Of a DNA stretch of 64,000 nt, positions 1 through 9,654 are shown piece after piece. The stretch's first letter is position 1. Each line of letters begins with the position of its first letter. Under the pieces are notes generated by a model. It saw nothing but the letters and a program-made list of their open reading frames with translations, ran no database searches and was not told where the DNA came from. This DNA is from Gammaproteobacteria bacterium (lineage in GTDB: Bacteria > Pseudomonadota > Gammaproteobacteria > Steroidobacterales > Rariloculaceae): NCBI GenBank assembly GCA_022826245.1, contig JAJDVG010000003.1, positions 38,489-102,488 on the forward strand, given 5' to 3'. The position numbers and the translations under genes are program-made.

Positions 1-34
1 CCCAGGCAACACCCGCTATCATGTGACCAGTTTA

Positions 35-293
<259 letters not shown>

Positions 294-311
294 TACCGGC
301 CGTCATTTCCG

Positions 312-761
312 ATGCGTTATTTCGATACCAGTTTCCTCGCCCCCCTGATACTCCCCGAAGCCAGCAGCGAGCCGATCGCCGCTTTTTTCGAGGAACTGTC
401 GGGCGACGACCTGGCGGTCAGCCATTGGACGCGCGTCGAATTCGCGTCGTTGCTGGCACGCGAAGTTCGCATGGGCGGGCTGGATGCAGAGGCGGCGAGC
501 GCGGCAGCATCACAGTTTGAAGCGATGGTCGATGAGTCCTTTGTAGTGCTGTTACCCGACCCCGACGACTTCGACCGCGCCCGGGACTGGCTCGGCCAGT
601 TCGAGACCGGCCTGAGGGCCGGCGATGCGCTGCACCTCGCCATTGCAAACAACCGCGGGGCGGACGCGATCCACACTCTCGACAAGGCGATGATCGCAGC
701 GGGAAAACTCCTGGGCTTACCGACCCGCGCAGGGATCGCCCTTCCTGGCTACGGAAGTTGA
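312..761 (+). CDS. PIN-domain ribonuclease toxin, VapC type
   Basis: A 149-residue PIN-domain protein. The N-terminal strand carries the first acidic metal ligand (MRYFDTSFLAP, Asp5), a middle helix supplies an acidic residue (VEFASLL), and the C-terminal half holds the other ligands (GDALHLAIA and HTLDKAM). Together these form the Mg2+ site of VapC-type RNases, which typically cleave tRNA or rRNA. The length is normal for the family and no catalytic acid appears lost, so an active toxin is expected. It follows the antitoxin by 18 bp. No strong Shine-Dalgarno is visible, so translation may depend partly on the upstream gene. Confidence 0.85.
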   Translation: MRYFDTSFLAPLILPEASSEPIAAFFEELSGDDLAVSHWTRVEFASLLAREVRMGGLDAEAASAAASQFEAMVDESFVVLLPDPDDFDRARDWLGQFETGLRAGDALHLAIANNRGADAIHTLDKAMIAAGKLLGLPTRAGIALPGYGS

Positions 762-813
762 CGGCGGCCGAGTTGATTCGCCATTTCGAATCGCCTGAAT
801 ACTCGGCTCCTTG

Positions 814-1995
814 CTAATCGACGTCAATCGTAGTCGACGCCGGCTCGCCCGAGCTTTCATGGAACGCGACGATCCGGTAGGACCTGTCGGGTAGCAGGAG
901 AGGCAGGGATTCTCCGGGCCAGAGCATCACGCGGTCGATCGGAACTGCATCGATCGGCTCATCCAGGTACCTGGCTTCGACGATGGTGCGGCCGCTCTCG
1001 TTGATCAGGCCATCGGGAATCGCAACCATCTTCACTTGGCCTTCGGCGCGCCAGGCAGGCCTCCCGTCGATGAATCGCATGTCAGGATGTCCGACCACCA
1101 GATCGAACTGCCCGTCGACGTGCCGTTCACCCTGGGCCATCAATCGCGATTCGTCGCTGCCGGAGCGACAAGCCGTCTGATCGATAGTGAGCGGGTCGAT
1201 TCCACTCAGTCGTTTGAGCCGCGCGGCCATCCATTCGAACGGGCTCCCGTCGACTCCCATGACAGGAACTTCCGACGCATGCGAATAACCGACGTGAATG
1301 AGTATCCGGCCGGATTCGGGCAGGTCCGCAACAACCTCGGCCAAGCGTAGCGCCTGCCGTTCTTCACGCCGATCGATCTGTTCGGCGATGTCCAGGTTCG
1401 TGTCCTCATCGACGCTTTTGGCGTCGTAGGCGATCATCGTAAGCTTGAGATCCTTGGCGGTGCGAACCAGGCTGCCGAAGACCGGTTCGCTTACGTACGT
1501 TCCGAAGTCGGTACGCGCGTAGGGAAGCCGGTCGTTCTCGAAGGTGTCAGGATCGAAGGCTTCGGCGGCGAAATGCGTGTAGCCCAGCGGCGCGATCGCT
1601 GCAGCCAAGCGCCTGATGAACTCCCTGTGATGCGGGCGATCGTGCGCCTCGTTGACGATCACGATTCGAGTGTCCGCGGCGCGGCTCGCTATCGTGGTCA
1701 ATACGTTTCCATCGTAATCATCCAGCGCGGCACATTGCCCAGCGATGATCGGCCAGTCTTCCACTTCCGCATGTCGATCCTCTCTTCCCACCGCAGGAAG
1801 GGTCTGCATCTGGACGTCACCTTCAGGGAAGCGCAGATCTGTTGGATCGGTGAGATCAACTCGACGGAACATTTCGTCAATGTACTGCGGCCTTGCGAAC
1901 GAATCTGCGGCGAGGTCGGCAAAACCGTCCGGGCCGCCGTCCGTGCAAGACGTCGCCAGAACGAAAAGAGCGACGAGAAAGCTCGCGCGTTTCAC
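814..1995 (-). CDS. Putative lipoprotein of the erythromycin esterase/ChaN-like fold
   Basis: A 393-residue protein with a lipobox signal peptide (LFVLATSC, Cys17), so probably an outer-membrane-anchored periplasmic lipoprotein. Residues about 100-300 carry motifs resembling the EreA/ChaN/TIKI superfamily: NEAHDRPHHREF, an AEAFDPDT segment and HVGYSHASE. In that superfamily Glu/His pairs line a hydrolase or haem-binding site. Translation starts with GTG at 1995. Its AGGAG Shine-Dalgarno overlaps the TAG stop of the upstream ABC permease, so the two are translationally linked. The substrate is unknown; family placement is by motif only. Confidence 0.6.
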   Translation of the reverse strand: MKRASFLVALFVLATSCTDGGPDGFADLAADSFARPQYIDEMFRRVDLTDPTDLRFPEGDVQMQTLPAVGREDRHAEVEDWPIIAGQCAALDDYDGNVLTTIASRAADTRIVIVNEAHDRPHHREFIRRLAAAIAPLGYTHFAAEAFDPDTFENDRLPYARTDFGTYVSEPVFGSLVRTAKDLKLTMIAYDAKSVDEDTNLDIAEQIDRREERQALRLAEVVADLPESGRILIHVGYSHASEVPVMGVDGSPFEWMAARLKRLSGIDPLTIDQTACRSGSDESRLMAQGERHVDGQFDLVVGHPDMRFIDGRPAWRAEGQVKMVAIPDGLINESGRTIVEARYLDEPIDAVPIDRVMLWPGESLPLLLPDRSYRIVAFHESSGEPASTTIDVD

Positions 1996-2007
1996 AAGCG
2001 GTCGCTC

Positions 2008-4473
2008 CTAGCCTTGCCGAAGCAACTGTCCGGGCACCGTGCGGCGGGCACGTTGCATGGGACGAATGCTCGCAACGACCACCATGCAGATCGCGATCAG
2101 CGTGACGATGATGGTTGCAACGGCCGGTGAAACGACGCCGGACAGGTAGTCTGCGCTCAGCCAGGCGACGGCGATGAAGCACAGCAGGCTCCCGAAGACG
2201 ATACCGGGCAGGCCCATGATCAGCGTTCGGAGCGCCACGAGCCGGCCGAGCGCCCTGGGGCCGGCGCCGAGAGCGGAATGAATCGCGTACTCCCGGTTGC
2301 CGCTTGCAAGCAGGTAGCTCTGGGTGCTGTAGATGCCAAAAGCCGCGATAAGGATGCCGATGACGGCGGCGGCGATCGTGATTGTCGTTCGCGCGTTGTC
2401 CGCCGCGAACGTGCGCCGCCAGATCTGCGCGAGCGGCTCCACGCTCTCCAGTTCGATGCCGAGTGCTCCCGCGTCGATCTGATCCTGCAACAGGCGGGCC
2501 ACCGCGGTACTCGAGAGCGGGCTCTCGAGCAAAATGGAATCGAAACGTGACGAACTGACGGCGCGTCTGTAGGCCAGGGGCTCGAGGCCCGACGAAGGTC
2601 CGCCGTAGGCGATATCGCGAACCACACCAACCACTTCCACGTCCCCGAACAACAGTTCTCCGACGACATCGGTTGTTCCCCACACCTGATTGGCCAGAGT
2701 CTCGTTGATGAGGATCTCGTTCGAACTGTCGGATTCAAGCCCCCTCCCGCTCACGAACACCATGCCCAATAGCTCCGGAAACATCACGCCAGCAGAGACA
2801 ATCCCGAATGAAGTACGGTCTTCCGGGGAGTTCGGCGTGGGAACGATGTACAGATCACGCCTGACGGTGCGGCCGGGTACGCCCGTTCCGAAGGCGACGC
2901 CTGCAATGCCCGGCAGACTGCCGATAATCGGTCTGCGACGATCCCTCTCGACGAAGGTGCGCTCACGCTCGTCGCGAAGACGCCGCATCAGGGTCTCCGA
3001 GTCCTCACCGCCGGCAACAATCATTCTTTCCTGGGCACGCACAGTAGCCACATGAACGTCCGTCGCGTCGAAGCCGTGATCCGCCGTCACGAGATCCGCA
3101 AGGTGCCAGGCGAACCCCAACGCGGCCCCGGCAAGCGGGCCAATCGCGGCGAGCTGGATCGTTGCAGCGACCCGCTGCCCGCTACCGGCGCGCGCCGAAA
3201 CAACCCGCGTGTCGGCTTCGATGCTCACGCGCTTCAGTGCCAGGATCGGCGCTACGGACACAAGCAGCGTCACGATCAGCGTCGCGATTCCGACCAGGGC
3301 GAGCACCCGCCAGTCGAGCACGGAGACGTCGCGCCAGTCCGCTGCACTCAGGATCGGCGAGTCCCGCAGTACCGCGGCGAGCCAGAGACTCACGACCACG
3401 CCGAGCGCGCTTGCGAATCCGACCAGCAGACCCGCCTCGCTCCCGAGCTGCAGCGCCAAGCGTTTCCACGTCGCGCCGACCGCGACCCGGATGGCGAGTT
3501 CGCGTTTGCGCGACGGCGCTCGCGACAGCAGGAACAGGCTGATGTTGGACGCGGCCAACAGCACCAGGAGAACGCTTCCGCCGAGGAACAACAGTACCTG
3601 GCCTTCGGCTTGGAGATGCGCGCCGATGTCGCGAATCACACCAGGCCGGACTTCCATGCGGCCACTGGAGTCCCTCAGCAAATCGGAGTAGTCGGCACGG
3701 TCGGCTTCGAGTTCCGCGCGCACCGCCGCAAGGCTCGCACCTCGCGCCGGTCGCGCTATCGCCCTGAGCGTCGAAGAACTCCGCATGCCATCCGATCCCC
3801 CGGGCCATGCGGCGATTGCACTTTCGAACGGAATCAACAGATCCGTTTCGGTGCCCAGGATTCCCGTCATTCGCGGCGCCAGGATTCCGACGATCCGGTA
3901 ATCCGTTCCCGAATCCGACGGCTGTCCGGCGGCCGCGCGGGGATCGAGGAACGAGGGTGGCATCACATGAATCGCTTCCCCGATGACCGCCTGGCGACCG
4001 CCGAATTTCTCTTGCCAGAAGCGGTGCGAGAGGATTGCCGTCGGGGCCGCACCAGGCGCATGATCGGCGGCGTCGAAGCGCCGTCCCATCGCCATGTAGG
4101 GCCCAAGTTCCGAAAAACCGCGGGTCACGAGCTCCACTTGCGACTGCTCGGGCCGACCGTCGAGTACCGCCGGCATGGGCCAGATCCGCACGCCCGCGAT
4201 CGATGTCAGCGATGTGCTGCTCTCCCGAACGGCCTCGACGAAATCCAATGAGAACCAGAGATGCCGCGTACCGTCGGTCTGATCCAGCGTGACGAGTTCG
4301 CGGCTTCGCTCGAAACCGGGATGGGGCTTCAGGGACAAATCCGTCCAGAGCGTCAGCATGCTGGCGATGCAGCTCATCGCAACGGCCAGGATGACCAGGG
4401 CGAGCATGCTGCTGGCCGGTGTCGCGGCGTAGTGCCTTACCGCATGGCGCAGATCTGCAAACGTCCCGTTCAC
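2008..4473 (-). CDS. MacB/ADOP-type ABC transporter permease
   Basis: An 821-residue permease. One N-terminal transmembrane helix (about 18-45) is followed by a large periplasmic MacB-type core (about 50-280) and FtsX-type three-helix bundles near 285-420. A second periplasmic domain and a last membrane bundle (about 690-815) complete it. This duplicated layout, with the N-terminal phrase LRHAVRHYAATPASS, is that of the ADOP permeases of MacB-like exporters. It starts with GTG at 4473 behind a GGAG motif. No ATPase is fused to it; the likely ATPase and adaptor are encoded divergently at 4539-6514. The lipoprotein gene follows within 12 bp. Substrate unknown: peptides, lipids or drugs are all possible. 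Confidence 0.8.
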   Translation of the reverse strand: MNGTFADLRHAVRHYAATPASSMLALVILAVAMSCIASMLTLWTDLSLKPHPGFERSRELVTLDQTDGTRHLWFSLDFVEAVRESSTSLTSIAGVRIWPMPAVLDGRPEQSQVELVTRGFSELGPYMAMGRRFDAADHAPGAAPTAILSHRFWQEKFGGRQAVIGEAIHVMPPSFLDPRAAAGQPSDSGTDYRIVGILAPRMTGILGTETDLLIPFESAIAAWPGGSDGMRSSSTLRAIARPARGASLAAVRAELEADRADYSDLLRDSSGRMEVRPGVIRDIGAHLQAEGQVLLFLGGSVLLVLLAASNISLFLLSRAPSRKRELAIRVAVGATWKRLALQLGSEAGLLVGFASALGVVVSLWLAAVLRDSPILSAADWRDVSVLDWRVLALVGIATLIVTLLVSVAPILALKRVSIEADTRVVSARAGSGQRVAATIQLAAIGPLAGAALGFAWHLADLVTADHGFDATDVHVATVRAQERMIVAGGEDSETLMRRLRDERERTFVERDRRRPIIGSLPGIAGVAFGTGVPGRTVRRDLYIVPTPNSPEDRTSFGIVSAGVMFPELLGMVFVSGRGLESDSSNEILINETLANQVWGTTDVVGELLFGDVEVVGVVRDIAYGGPSSGLEPLAYRRAVSSSRFDSILLESPLSSTAVARLLQDQIDAGALGIELESVEPLAQIWRRTFAADNARTTITIAAAVIGILIAAFGIYSTQSYLLASGNREYAIHSALGAGPRALGRLVALRTLIMGLPGIVFGSLLCFIAVAWLSADYLSGVVSPAVATIIVTLIAICMVVVASIRPMQRARRTVPGQLLRQG

Positions 4474-4524
4474 CGTGGTACTCCGCCGAATTGCGGCCTA
4501 TGATACAAAGAACGCCAATATACC

Positions 4525-4530
4525 TATAAT
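4525..4530 (+). promoter_or_regulatory. Candidate -10 element (TATAAT) for the exporter adaptor operon
   Basis: A perfect TATAAT lies 8 bp upstream of the adaptor ATG at 4539, in the 65-bp divergent spacer between the permease and adaptor genes. The hexamer 17 bp upstream (GATACA) matches the -35 consensus only in its second half. The very short leader would give a near-leaderless transcript. Confidence 0.45.
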
Positions 4531-4538
4531 CGCACAGG

Positions 4539-5792
4539 ATGGACGTCCAGCTACCCGCAACCAAAAGCCGGCGCGTACGCCGGAACGTACAGGTGGGCGC
4601 GGTGGTTCTGGCGCTCGCCGTATTGACGGTCGTGGCCGCGCAGCTCGCCGGACGCCCTCCGAGCATCTCCGGGGACGAACTGTGGACCGCCCGCGTGACC
4701 CACGGCGAGTTCGTACACGAAATTGCGGGCACGGGCACGCTCGTCGCGCCGGAAATCCGTTCGATCACGAACCGAAGCGACGGCCTTGTCGAGCGCGTTG
4801 CCGTATTGCCGGGTCATCCCGTCGAGCCTAACGACGTGCTTGTTGAACTGTCGAGTCCGCAACTGGCCTACGATCTTGAGGATGCGCTCTGGGAGTTCGA
4901 ATCGGCCGAGGCGGAGGAACGGCTCCGCCGGGCCCAGGCGGCCGACCGGCTGCTCGACCTGCGTGCCAGCGTTGCGATCGCCGAAGCGGAGTACACCACC
5001 GCCAATCTCGAGAGCGAAGTGAAGACCGCGCTCGGCGAGTCACAGATCGTATCTGCGCTCGAGATTCAGCAGGCGCAGATACGCGCCGAGCAACTGCTCG
5101 AACGACTCCAGGCCGAGCGAGCCAAGCTCGAGCGCTATCCCGAGACGCGCGCCGCCGAAGACGCGGCGGCGGAAGCCGGGCTCGCGCAAAAGCGGCAACG
5201 GGTCAGGCGACTCGAGGAGCAGGTGGGCGACCTGAACGTCCGCGCCGGAGTCACGGGAATCGTTCAGGAAGTCAATGTCGAAGTGGGCGAGCGGGTTGCA
5301 GCCGGTACCGATATCGCGCGCATCGTGAACCCCGAGTTGCTGATCGCGCGCGTGAGAATCTCCGAGCGCGACGTTGCCAGGGTCCTCGTCGGCCAGGCGG
5401 TGCGCCTCGAATTGGGCCGCGACACCATCGCGGGCCGGGTCTCCCGAATCGATCCCACGGTGCGCGAGCGCTTCGTCACGCTCGACATCGACCTCATCGA
5501 CCGACCGAAGACGCCGCCGCGACCCGACACCACCGTCACCGCACGCATAGAACTCGCCCGGGTAGCCGACGCCCTGCTCGTCGACCGCCCCGTGCAACTG
5601 CGCGACGACGCGACGGACGTCTCGGTCTTTCGGCTCGCCGGTGACGGCAACTCGGCCGAGCGCGTGAGCATCGAAGTGGGACGAATCTCGTCACGTCAGG
5701 TCGAGATCCTGAACGGCCTCGAGCCGGGCGACGAGATCATTCTCTCGGATGTCGGCGACTGGAGCGACGAGCCCGTCGTCCGGATTCGTTGA
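4539..5792 (+). CDS. HlyD/MacA-type periplasmic adaptor (membrane fusion protein)
   Basis: A 417-residue membrane fusion protein. An N-terminal membrane anchor (about residues 22-42) is followed by a lipoyl-like half (GTGTLVAPEIRSIT), then a long Glu/Ala/Arg-rich coiled-coil hairpin (about 105-215). The second lipoyl half (VRAGVTGIVQEVNVEVGERV) and beta-barrel/membrane-proximal domains follow to the C-terminus. Such adaptors bridge an inner-membrane ABC permease and an outer-membrane channel. The stop overlaps the TTG start of the following ATPase gene (TTGA), showing tight coupling. With the divergent permease at 2008-4473 it would make a MacAB-like exporter. No outer-membrane factor is encoded in the window. 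Confidence 0.85.
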   Translation: MDVQLPATKSRRVRRNVQVGAVVLALAVLTVVAAQLAGRPPSISGDELWTARVTHGEFVHEIAGTGTLVAPEIRSITNRSDGLVERVAVLPGHPVEPNDVLVELSSPQLAYDLEDALWEFESAEAEERLRRAQAADRLLDLRASVAIAEAEYTTANLESEVKTALGESQIVSALEIQQAQIRAEQLLERLQAERAKLERYPETRAAEDAAAEAGLAQKRQRVRRLEEQVGDLNVRAGVTGIVQEVNVEVGERVAAGTDIARIVNPELLIARVRISERDVARVLVGQAVRLELGRDTIAGRVSRIDPTVRERFVTLDIDLIDRPKTPPRPDTTVTARIELARVADALLVDRPVQLRDDATDVSVFRLAGDGNSAERVSIEVGRISSRQVEILNGLEPGDEIILSDVGDWSDEPVVRIR

Positions 5793-6514
5793 ACGCGATC
5801 CACGCAACAAACGCCGCAAGGAACGTGAACGATTCGAATCCGTTGATCGAGCTTCGGGATCTGCGCCGCATCTACACGACCGATGTCATCCAGACACACG
5901 CGCTCGCCGGCATCGATCTCACCATCGCGCGCGGCGACTACGTGTCCATCGAGGGACCGTCGGGCTGCGGAAAATCCACGCTGCTTACGGTCGTCGGCCT
6001 GCTCGACGAAGCCACGTCGGGAGACTACCGGCTCGCCGGTGTGCAGGTCGCCGATATCGATGCCGAGGAGCGCGCGCGGCTGCGCAACCGCGAGATCGGC
6101 TTCGTCTTTCAGAGTTTCAACCTGATTCCCGAAATGAGCGTGACGGAGAATGTCGGGCTGCCGCTGAGATACCGCAACGACATCGGGAAGGACGAACGCG
6201 GGCGTGCCGTGGCGCAGGCGCTCGAGCGCGTCGGCATGACGCAGCGAGCGGAGCATCGCCCGGCCCAGCTCTCAGGCGGTCAGCAGCAGCGTGTCGCGGT
6301 GGCCCGTGCGCTCGTGGGCAAACCCTCGCTGATCCTCGCCGACGAACCCACGGGAAACCTGGACCAGGCGAGCGGAGACCAGGTGATGGACCTGCTCGAC
6401 GAGCTCCACGCGGACGGGACGACGCTCGTCATCGTCACGCACAACCCCGTCTACGCCGCGCGCGCGACCCGGCGCATCCATATGCTCGACGGATGCCTGA
6501 GGGATCGGGCCTAG
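5789..6514 (+). CDS. ABC transporter ATP-binding protein (MacB/LolD type)
   Basis: A 241-residue ATPase with Walker A (GPSGCGKST), Q-loop ([10 protein letters not shown]), signature LSGGQQQR, Walker B ([12 protein letters not shown]) and H-loop (VTHNP). The PTGNLD ending and the [14 protein letters not shown] phrase are typical of the MacB/LolD/FtsE group that drives mechanotransmission exporters. The assigned TTG start overlaps the adaptor stop; GTG at 5825, behind AAGGA, is an alternative that would shorten the protein by 12 residues without touching the fold. It probably powers the divergently encoded FtsX-type permease. Confidence 0.9.
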   Translation: MNAIHATNAARNVNDSNPLIELRDLRRIYTTDVIQTHALAGIDLTIARGDYVSIEGPSGCGKSTLLTVVGLLDEATSGDYRLAGVQVADIDAEERARLRNREIGFVFQSFNLIPEMSVTENVGLPLRYRNDIGKDERGRAVAQALERVGMTQRAEHRPAQLSGGQQQRVAVARALVGKPSLILADEPTGNLDQASGDQVMDLLDELHADGTTLVIVTHNPVYAARATRRIHMLDGCLRDRA

Positions 6515-6593
6515 GCGGTCCCGCCCGCACGGGAACGACCGCCTCGCCGCCGCGAAGCAGCGAATGCACGAACCCCAAGGAACCGCATAAGCC

Positions 6594-7835
6594 ATGAGCC
6601 TGTTCGAGATCGGCGCCTTTCTGATTGGACTCTCGGCGCTCTTCGGTTACATCAACCACCGCTACCTGCATGCGCCGCATACCATCGGCCTCGTTCTGAT
6701 CGCGTTGGCCGCCTCCCTTTCCCTGCTCGTCATCGAGTCGCTCGTGCCGGCAGCCAACGTCGACACGCTGATCACCGAAGTGCTCGGTCAGATCGATTTC
6801 CATGAAGCGCTGATGCACGGCATGCTGAGCTTCCTGTTGTTCGCCGGCGCGCTGCACGTCGATCTCGGCGCGCTGCGCAAACGGCTCCGCGCCATCGGCG
6901 TCATGGCGACTGCGGGAACGTTGATTTCCACGTTATTCATCGGCATCGGCACGTGGCTGCTGGCCGGCTTGGCCGGGCATCCGTTGCCCTTCATCTGGGC
7001 ACTGGTATTCGGTGCACTCATCAGCCCTACCGATCCCGTGGCGGTGCTCTCGCTCTTCAGGACCGTTCCGGTGCCGTCGACATTGAAGGCGACGCTCGCC
7101 GGGGAGTCGCTGTTCAATGACGGTATGGGCGTCGTAGTGTTTACCGTCTTCGTCGGCGTCGCCGTGCAGGGAGGTGAGCCGGAACTGCTGCACATCGGCG
7201 AACTCTTCGCGGTGGAGATTCTCGGCGGCGTGCTGCTCGGGCTGGCGGCGGGATACGTCGGCTACCGCGCCATGCACCTGCTTGACGAGCCCAACCTCGA
7301 GGTCCTGATTACCCTGGCGGTGGTCATGGTGTGCTACGCGGCCGCTGTCCGTCTGAACGCCAGCGGTCCGATCGCCATGGTGGTCGCAGGGCTCTTCATC
7401 GGCAACAAGGCCATGAAGTTTGCGGTGAGCGAGCGCTCCCGCGACTACCTGCAGAAATTCTGGATGCTGCTCGACGAGATTCTCAATTCCGTGCTCTTCC
7501 TGCTCATCGGTCTGGAAGTGCTGATCATCGCCCGTACCGGTTTCGACTACTGGATGGGATTGCTGCTCATTCCCGTCGCCCTGACCGGCCGCTGGCTCAG
7601 CGTTTTCCTGTCCATCGCGGCGACGCGCCGCTGGGAGGCGTTCACGAGTGGCGCCGTGCCGGTCCTGACCTGGGGCGGGCTCAGAGGCGGGATCGCCGTC
7701 GCGTTGGCGCTGTCGCTGCCGGCGAACGAGTTCCGGCCGTTGATCCTCAACGTCACCTACGTCGTGGTGCTGTTTTCAATCATCGTGCAGGGCTTGACCG
7801 TCACCCGCCTGGTCCGGCGCGTCGTCGCGAAGTAG
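6594..7835 (+). CDS. Na+/H+ antiporter, CPA1 (NhaP/NHE) family
   Basis: A 413-residue integral membrane protein with 12-13 hydrophobic segments across its whole length. Family motifs include FAGALHVDL, ALISPTDPVAV, the ESLFNDGMGVV segment carrying the ND ion-binding pair of electroneutral CPA1 exchangers, and a TWGGLRGGIAVALAL segment near the C-terminus. It has only a few residues after the last helix and therefore no cytoplasmic regulatory tail. The expected role is Na+ (or K+) for H+ exchange in pH and salt homeostasis. AAGGAA lies 11 bp before the ATG. It is 79 bp from the exporter ATPase and may be transcribed with it. Confidence 0.9.
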   Translation: MSLFEIGAFLIGLSALFGYINHRYLHAPHTIGLVLIALAASLSLLVIESLVPAANVDTLITEVLGQIDFHEALMHGMLSFLLFAGALHVDLGALRKRLRAIGVMATAGTLISTLFIGIGTWLLAGLAGHPLPFIWALVFGALISPTDPVAVLSLFRTVPVPSTLKATLAGESLFNDGMGVVVFTVFVGVAVQGGEPELLHIGELFAVEILGGVLLGLAAGYVGYRAMHLLDEPNLEVLITLAVVMVCYAAAVRLNASGPIAMVVAGLFIGNKAMKFAVSERSRDYLQKFWMLLDEILNSVLFLLIGLEVLIIARTGFDYWMGLLLIPVALTGRWLSVFLSIAATRRWEAFTSGAVPVLTWGGLRGGIAVALALSLPANEFRPLILNVTYVVVLFSIIVQGLTVTRLVRRVVAK

Positions 7836-7900
7836 CGCGGCAGTTCACGCGCATGCGGCGGTGCGGACCGCAAGCCGAGCCGCTCGCGCAATTCCATGAT

Positions 7901-7923
7901 CCGGCGTGCGCCGGTCTTTGCTT
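7901..7923 (+). terminator. Weak rho-independent terminator after the antiporter
   Basis: A CCGGC/GCCGG stem (7901-7905 and 7910-7914) with a four-base loop is followed by TCTTTGCTT. It lies in the 107-bp gap between the convergent antiporter and ATPase genes. The stem is short and the T-tract interrupted, so efficiency is doubtful. Confidence 0.4.
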
Positions 7924-7942
7924 AGCCGATGACCGACGCCGT

Positions 7943-9646
7943 TTACATCGCCTGCATGACGCTCTTGAGAACAATCGAGCAGGTACGATCGATTTTCGCG
8001 CTGCGTGCAGCAAGATCGGAATACAGGATGCGCTCACCAAGATTCGCCAGAGGCGCGTCATCGATGGCAACGCCGCGCGAGAATCCCTCGCCGTCAAGAG
8101 ACCAGGCGAGAGTCACTACCAGCGAGAGATCCGGCTCGCCGGGAGCCGCGGACCTGCTAAAGGTAAACTTGCGACCGATCTCCAGGGGGCGCTCGGCACT
8201 CATATCGAACCCCTTTCGCACGATGTACTGCTCCTTTGTCCGCTCCCAGTGACCGGCGTCAAGAAGGCTGCCGGAATTTACGGTGCGGCCACCGGAGCGC
8301 ACCCACGAATCAGACTGCAATTCGGAAAACATCGGAGCAACCTGCTGGCCCATGGAGGACTCGAGCTCATCGAGCGTGGGTCGGATGTGTTTCATGTACA
8401 CGCTGTCGAGAATGTTTACACGGGACTCGTTCGGCAATGGCGGCGTGTTTTCTTTCGCGAAGGCGGCTATCTGCCGATCGACCTCGAAGCGGTCCAACAG
8501 GTCACAAACGTCACCGAACGGCACAATCTCACCGGCACTGCGCGACTGACGAGTTGCGCCCCCATAGACGACAACTTTCCTCGAGATTTCCGGGATCAAT
8601 TGTTCGACAGCGGTCATGGAATCGAAAAAGTCCGCAGCGACTGTCGCTCCGGACTTGATTTCCAAAGCGATCATATTGCCTGCAGCCTCGAACAACAGAT
8701 CGCACTCCAATCCGCGGCTGTCCCGGAAAAACGAAAAGTTGCCTGGTCGACCACGATTGAAGCGATGCTTCAGCAACTCCACCACGACCATGTTTTCGAA
8801 CAACGCGCCGCGCAAGGGATGAGTCGCAATCTGTTCGGCGCGTTCGATGCCGACAAGATACGAAACGAGTCCGACATCGTAGAAATACAGCTTGGGGGTC
8901 TTGACCAGGCGCTTTCGAATATTGGCGTGAAACGGAGGCAATCGGAAAGCGATGAAGCTTGCCTCAAGCGTGTTCAGCCAGTGCCGCGCCGTCGCGTGAG
9001 AAACACCAGCATCCGATCCAAGCGCGACGAGGTTGGTCAACTGACCGATCCGGCCAGCGCAGAGCCTCACGAACCTTTGAAAGCTGGACAAGTTGCGGAT
9101 TTCGCCCAATCGGCGCACATCGCGCTCGACATAAGTCTCGAAATAATCGGAGTACGCCTGATGAGGATCTATGCCTTTGTCGTAAATGCGCGGGTAGAAC
9201 CCTGCGTACAGAATCTCGTCCGCCAGGCTGCTGGCTCCGGTGCGTAGCCTTTCAGCAAGCGAAAAGGGCAGTAGTCGAAGCAGCCCGGTGCGTCCCGCGA
9301 GCGACTGAGTAATGGCCTCGGAAAGCTTGAAGTGTTCGCTACCGGTCAGGATGAATAGGCCGTTGCGACCCTTCTCGTCCGCGAGAACCTGAAGGTAGGA
9401 AAGAAGATCGGGAACTCGCTGAATCTCGTCGAGGATGGCGCCGTTTTCGATATGCGAGAGAAAGCCTCGTGGATCGGATTGGGCAAATTCGCGTTGGTCC
9501 GGTGCTTCCAGATTGACGTACTTCAGATAGGGAAACGTCGCCCGGCATAACGTCGTCTTGCCGGATTGTCGTGGTCCGGTCACGGTAACGAAGGGATATT
9601 GCTCGAAGAGCCGGGTCAGGCTTGAAGTGATGTCTCGCTCGATCAT
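7943..9646 (-). CDS. AAA ATPase with DUF4143 domain and an extra C-terminal region
   Basis: A 567-residue protein. Residues about 1-130 form an AAA_14 ATPase with Walker A (GPRQSGKTT) and Walker B (GAILDEIQR) motifs. Residues about 175-375 match DUF4143, including its PD-(D/E)XK-like signature (ECDLLFEAAG followed by ALEIKSG). Single-domain family members usually end near residue 390. Here about 170 further residues follow, with no motif I recognise. The DUF4143 family is widespread and variably distributed, of uncertain function. A TTG three codons upstream is also possible, but the ATG at 9646 is preferred because a TATAAT box sits just before it. The gene stands alone and is convergent with the antiporter. 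Confidence 0.8.
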   Translation of the reverse strand: MIERDITSSLTRLFEQYPFVTVTGPRQSGKTTLCRATFPYLKYVNLEAPDQREFAQSDPRGFLSHIENGAILDEIQRVPDLLSYLQVLADEKGRNGLFILTGSEHFKLSEAITQSLAGRTGLLRLLPFSLAERLRTGASSLADEILYAGFYPRIYDKGIDPHQAYSDYFETYVERDVRRLGEIRNLSSFQRFVRLCAGRIGQLTNLVALGSDAGVSHATARHWLNTLEASFIAFRLPPFHANIRKRLVKTPKLYFYDVGLVSYLVGIERAEQIATHPLRGALFENMVVVELLKHRFNRGRPGNFSFFRDSRGLECDLLFEAAGNMIALEIKSGATVAADFFDSMTAVEQLIPEISRKVVVYGGATRQSRSAGEIVPFGDVCDLLDRFEVDRQIAAFAKENTPPLPNESRVNILDSVYMKHIRPTLDELESSMGQQVAPMFSELQSDSWVRSGGRTVNSGSLLDAGHWERTKEQYIVRKGFDMSAERPLEIGRKFTFSRSAAPGEPDLSLVVTLAWSLDGEGFSRGVAIDDAPLANLGERILYSDLAARSAKIDRTCSIVLKSVMQAM

Positions 9647-9654
9647 GTCGAGCA

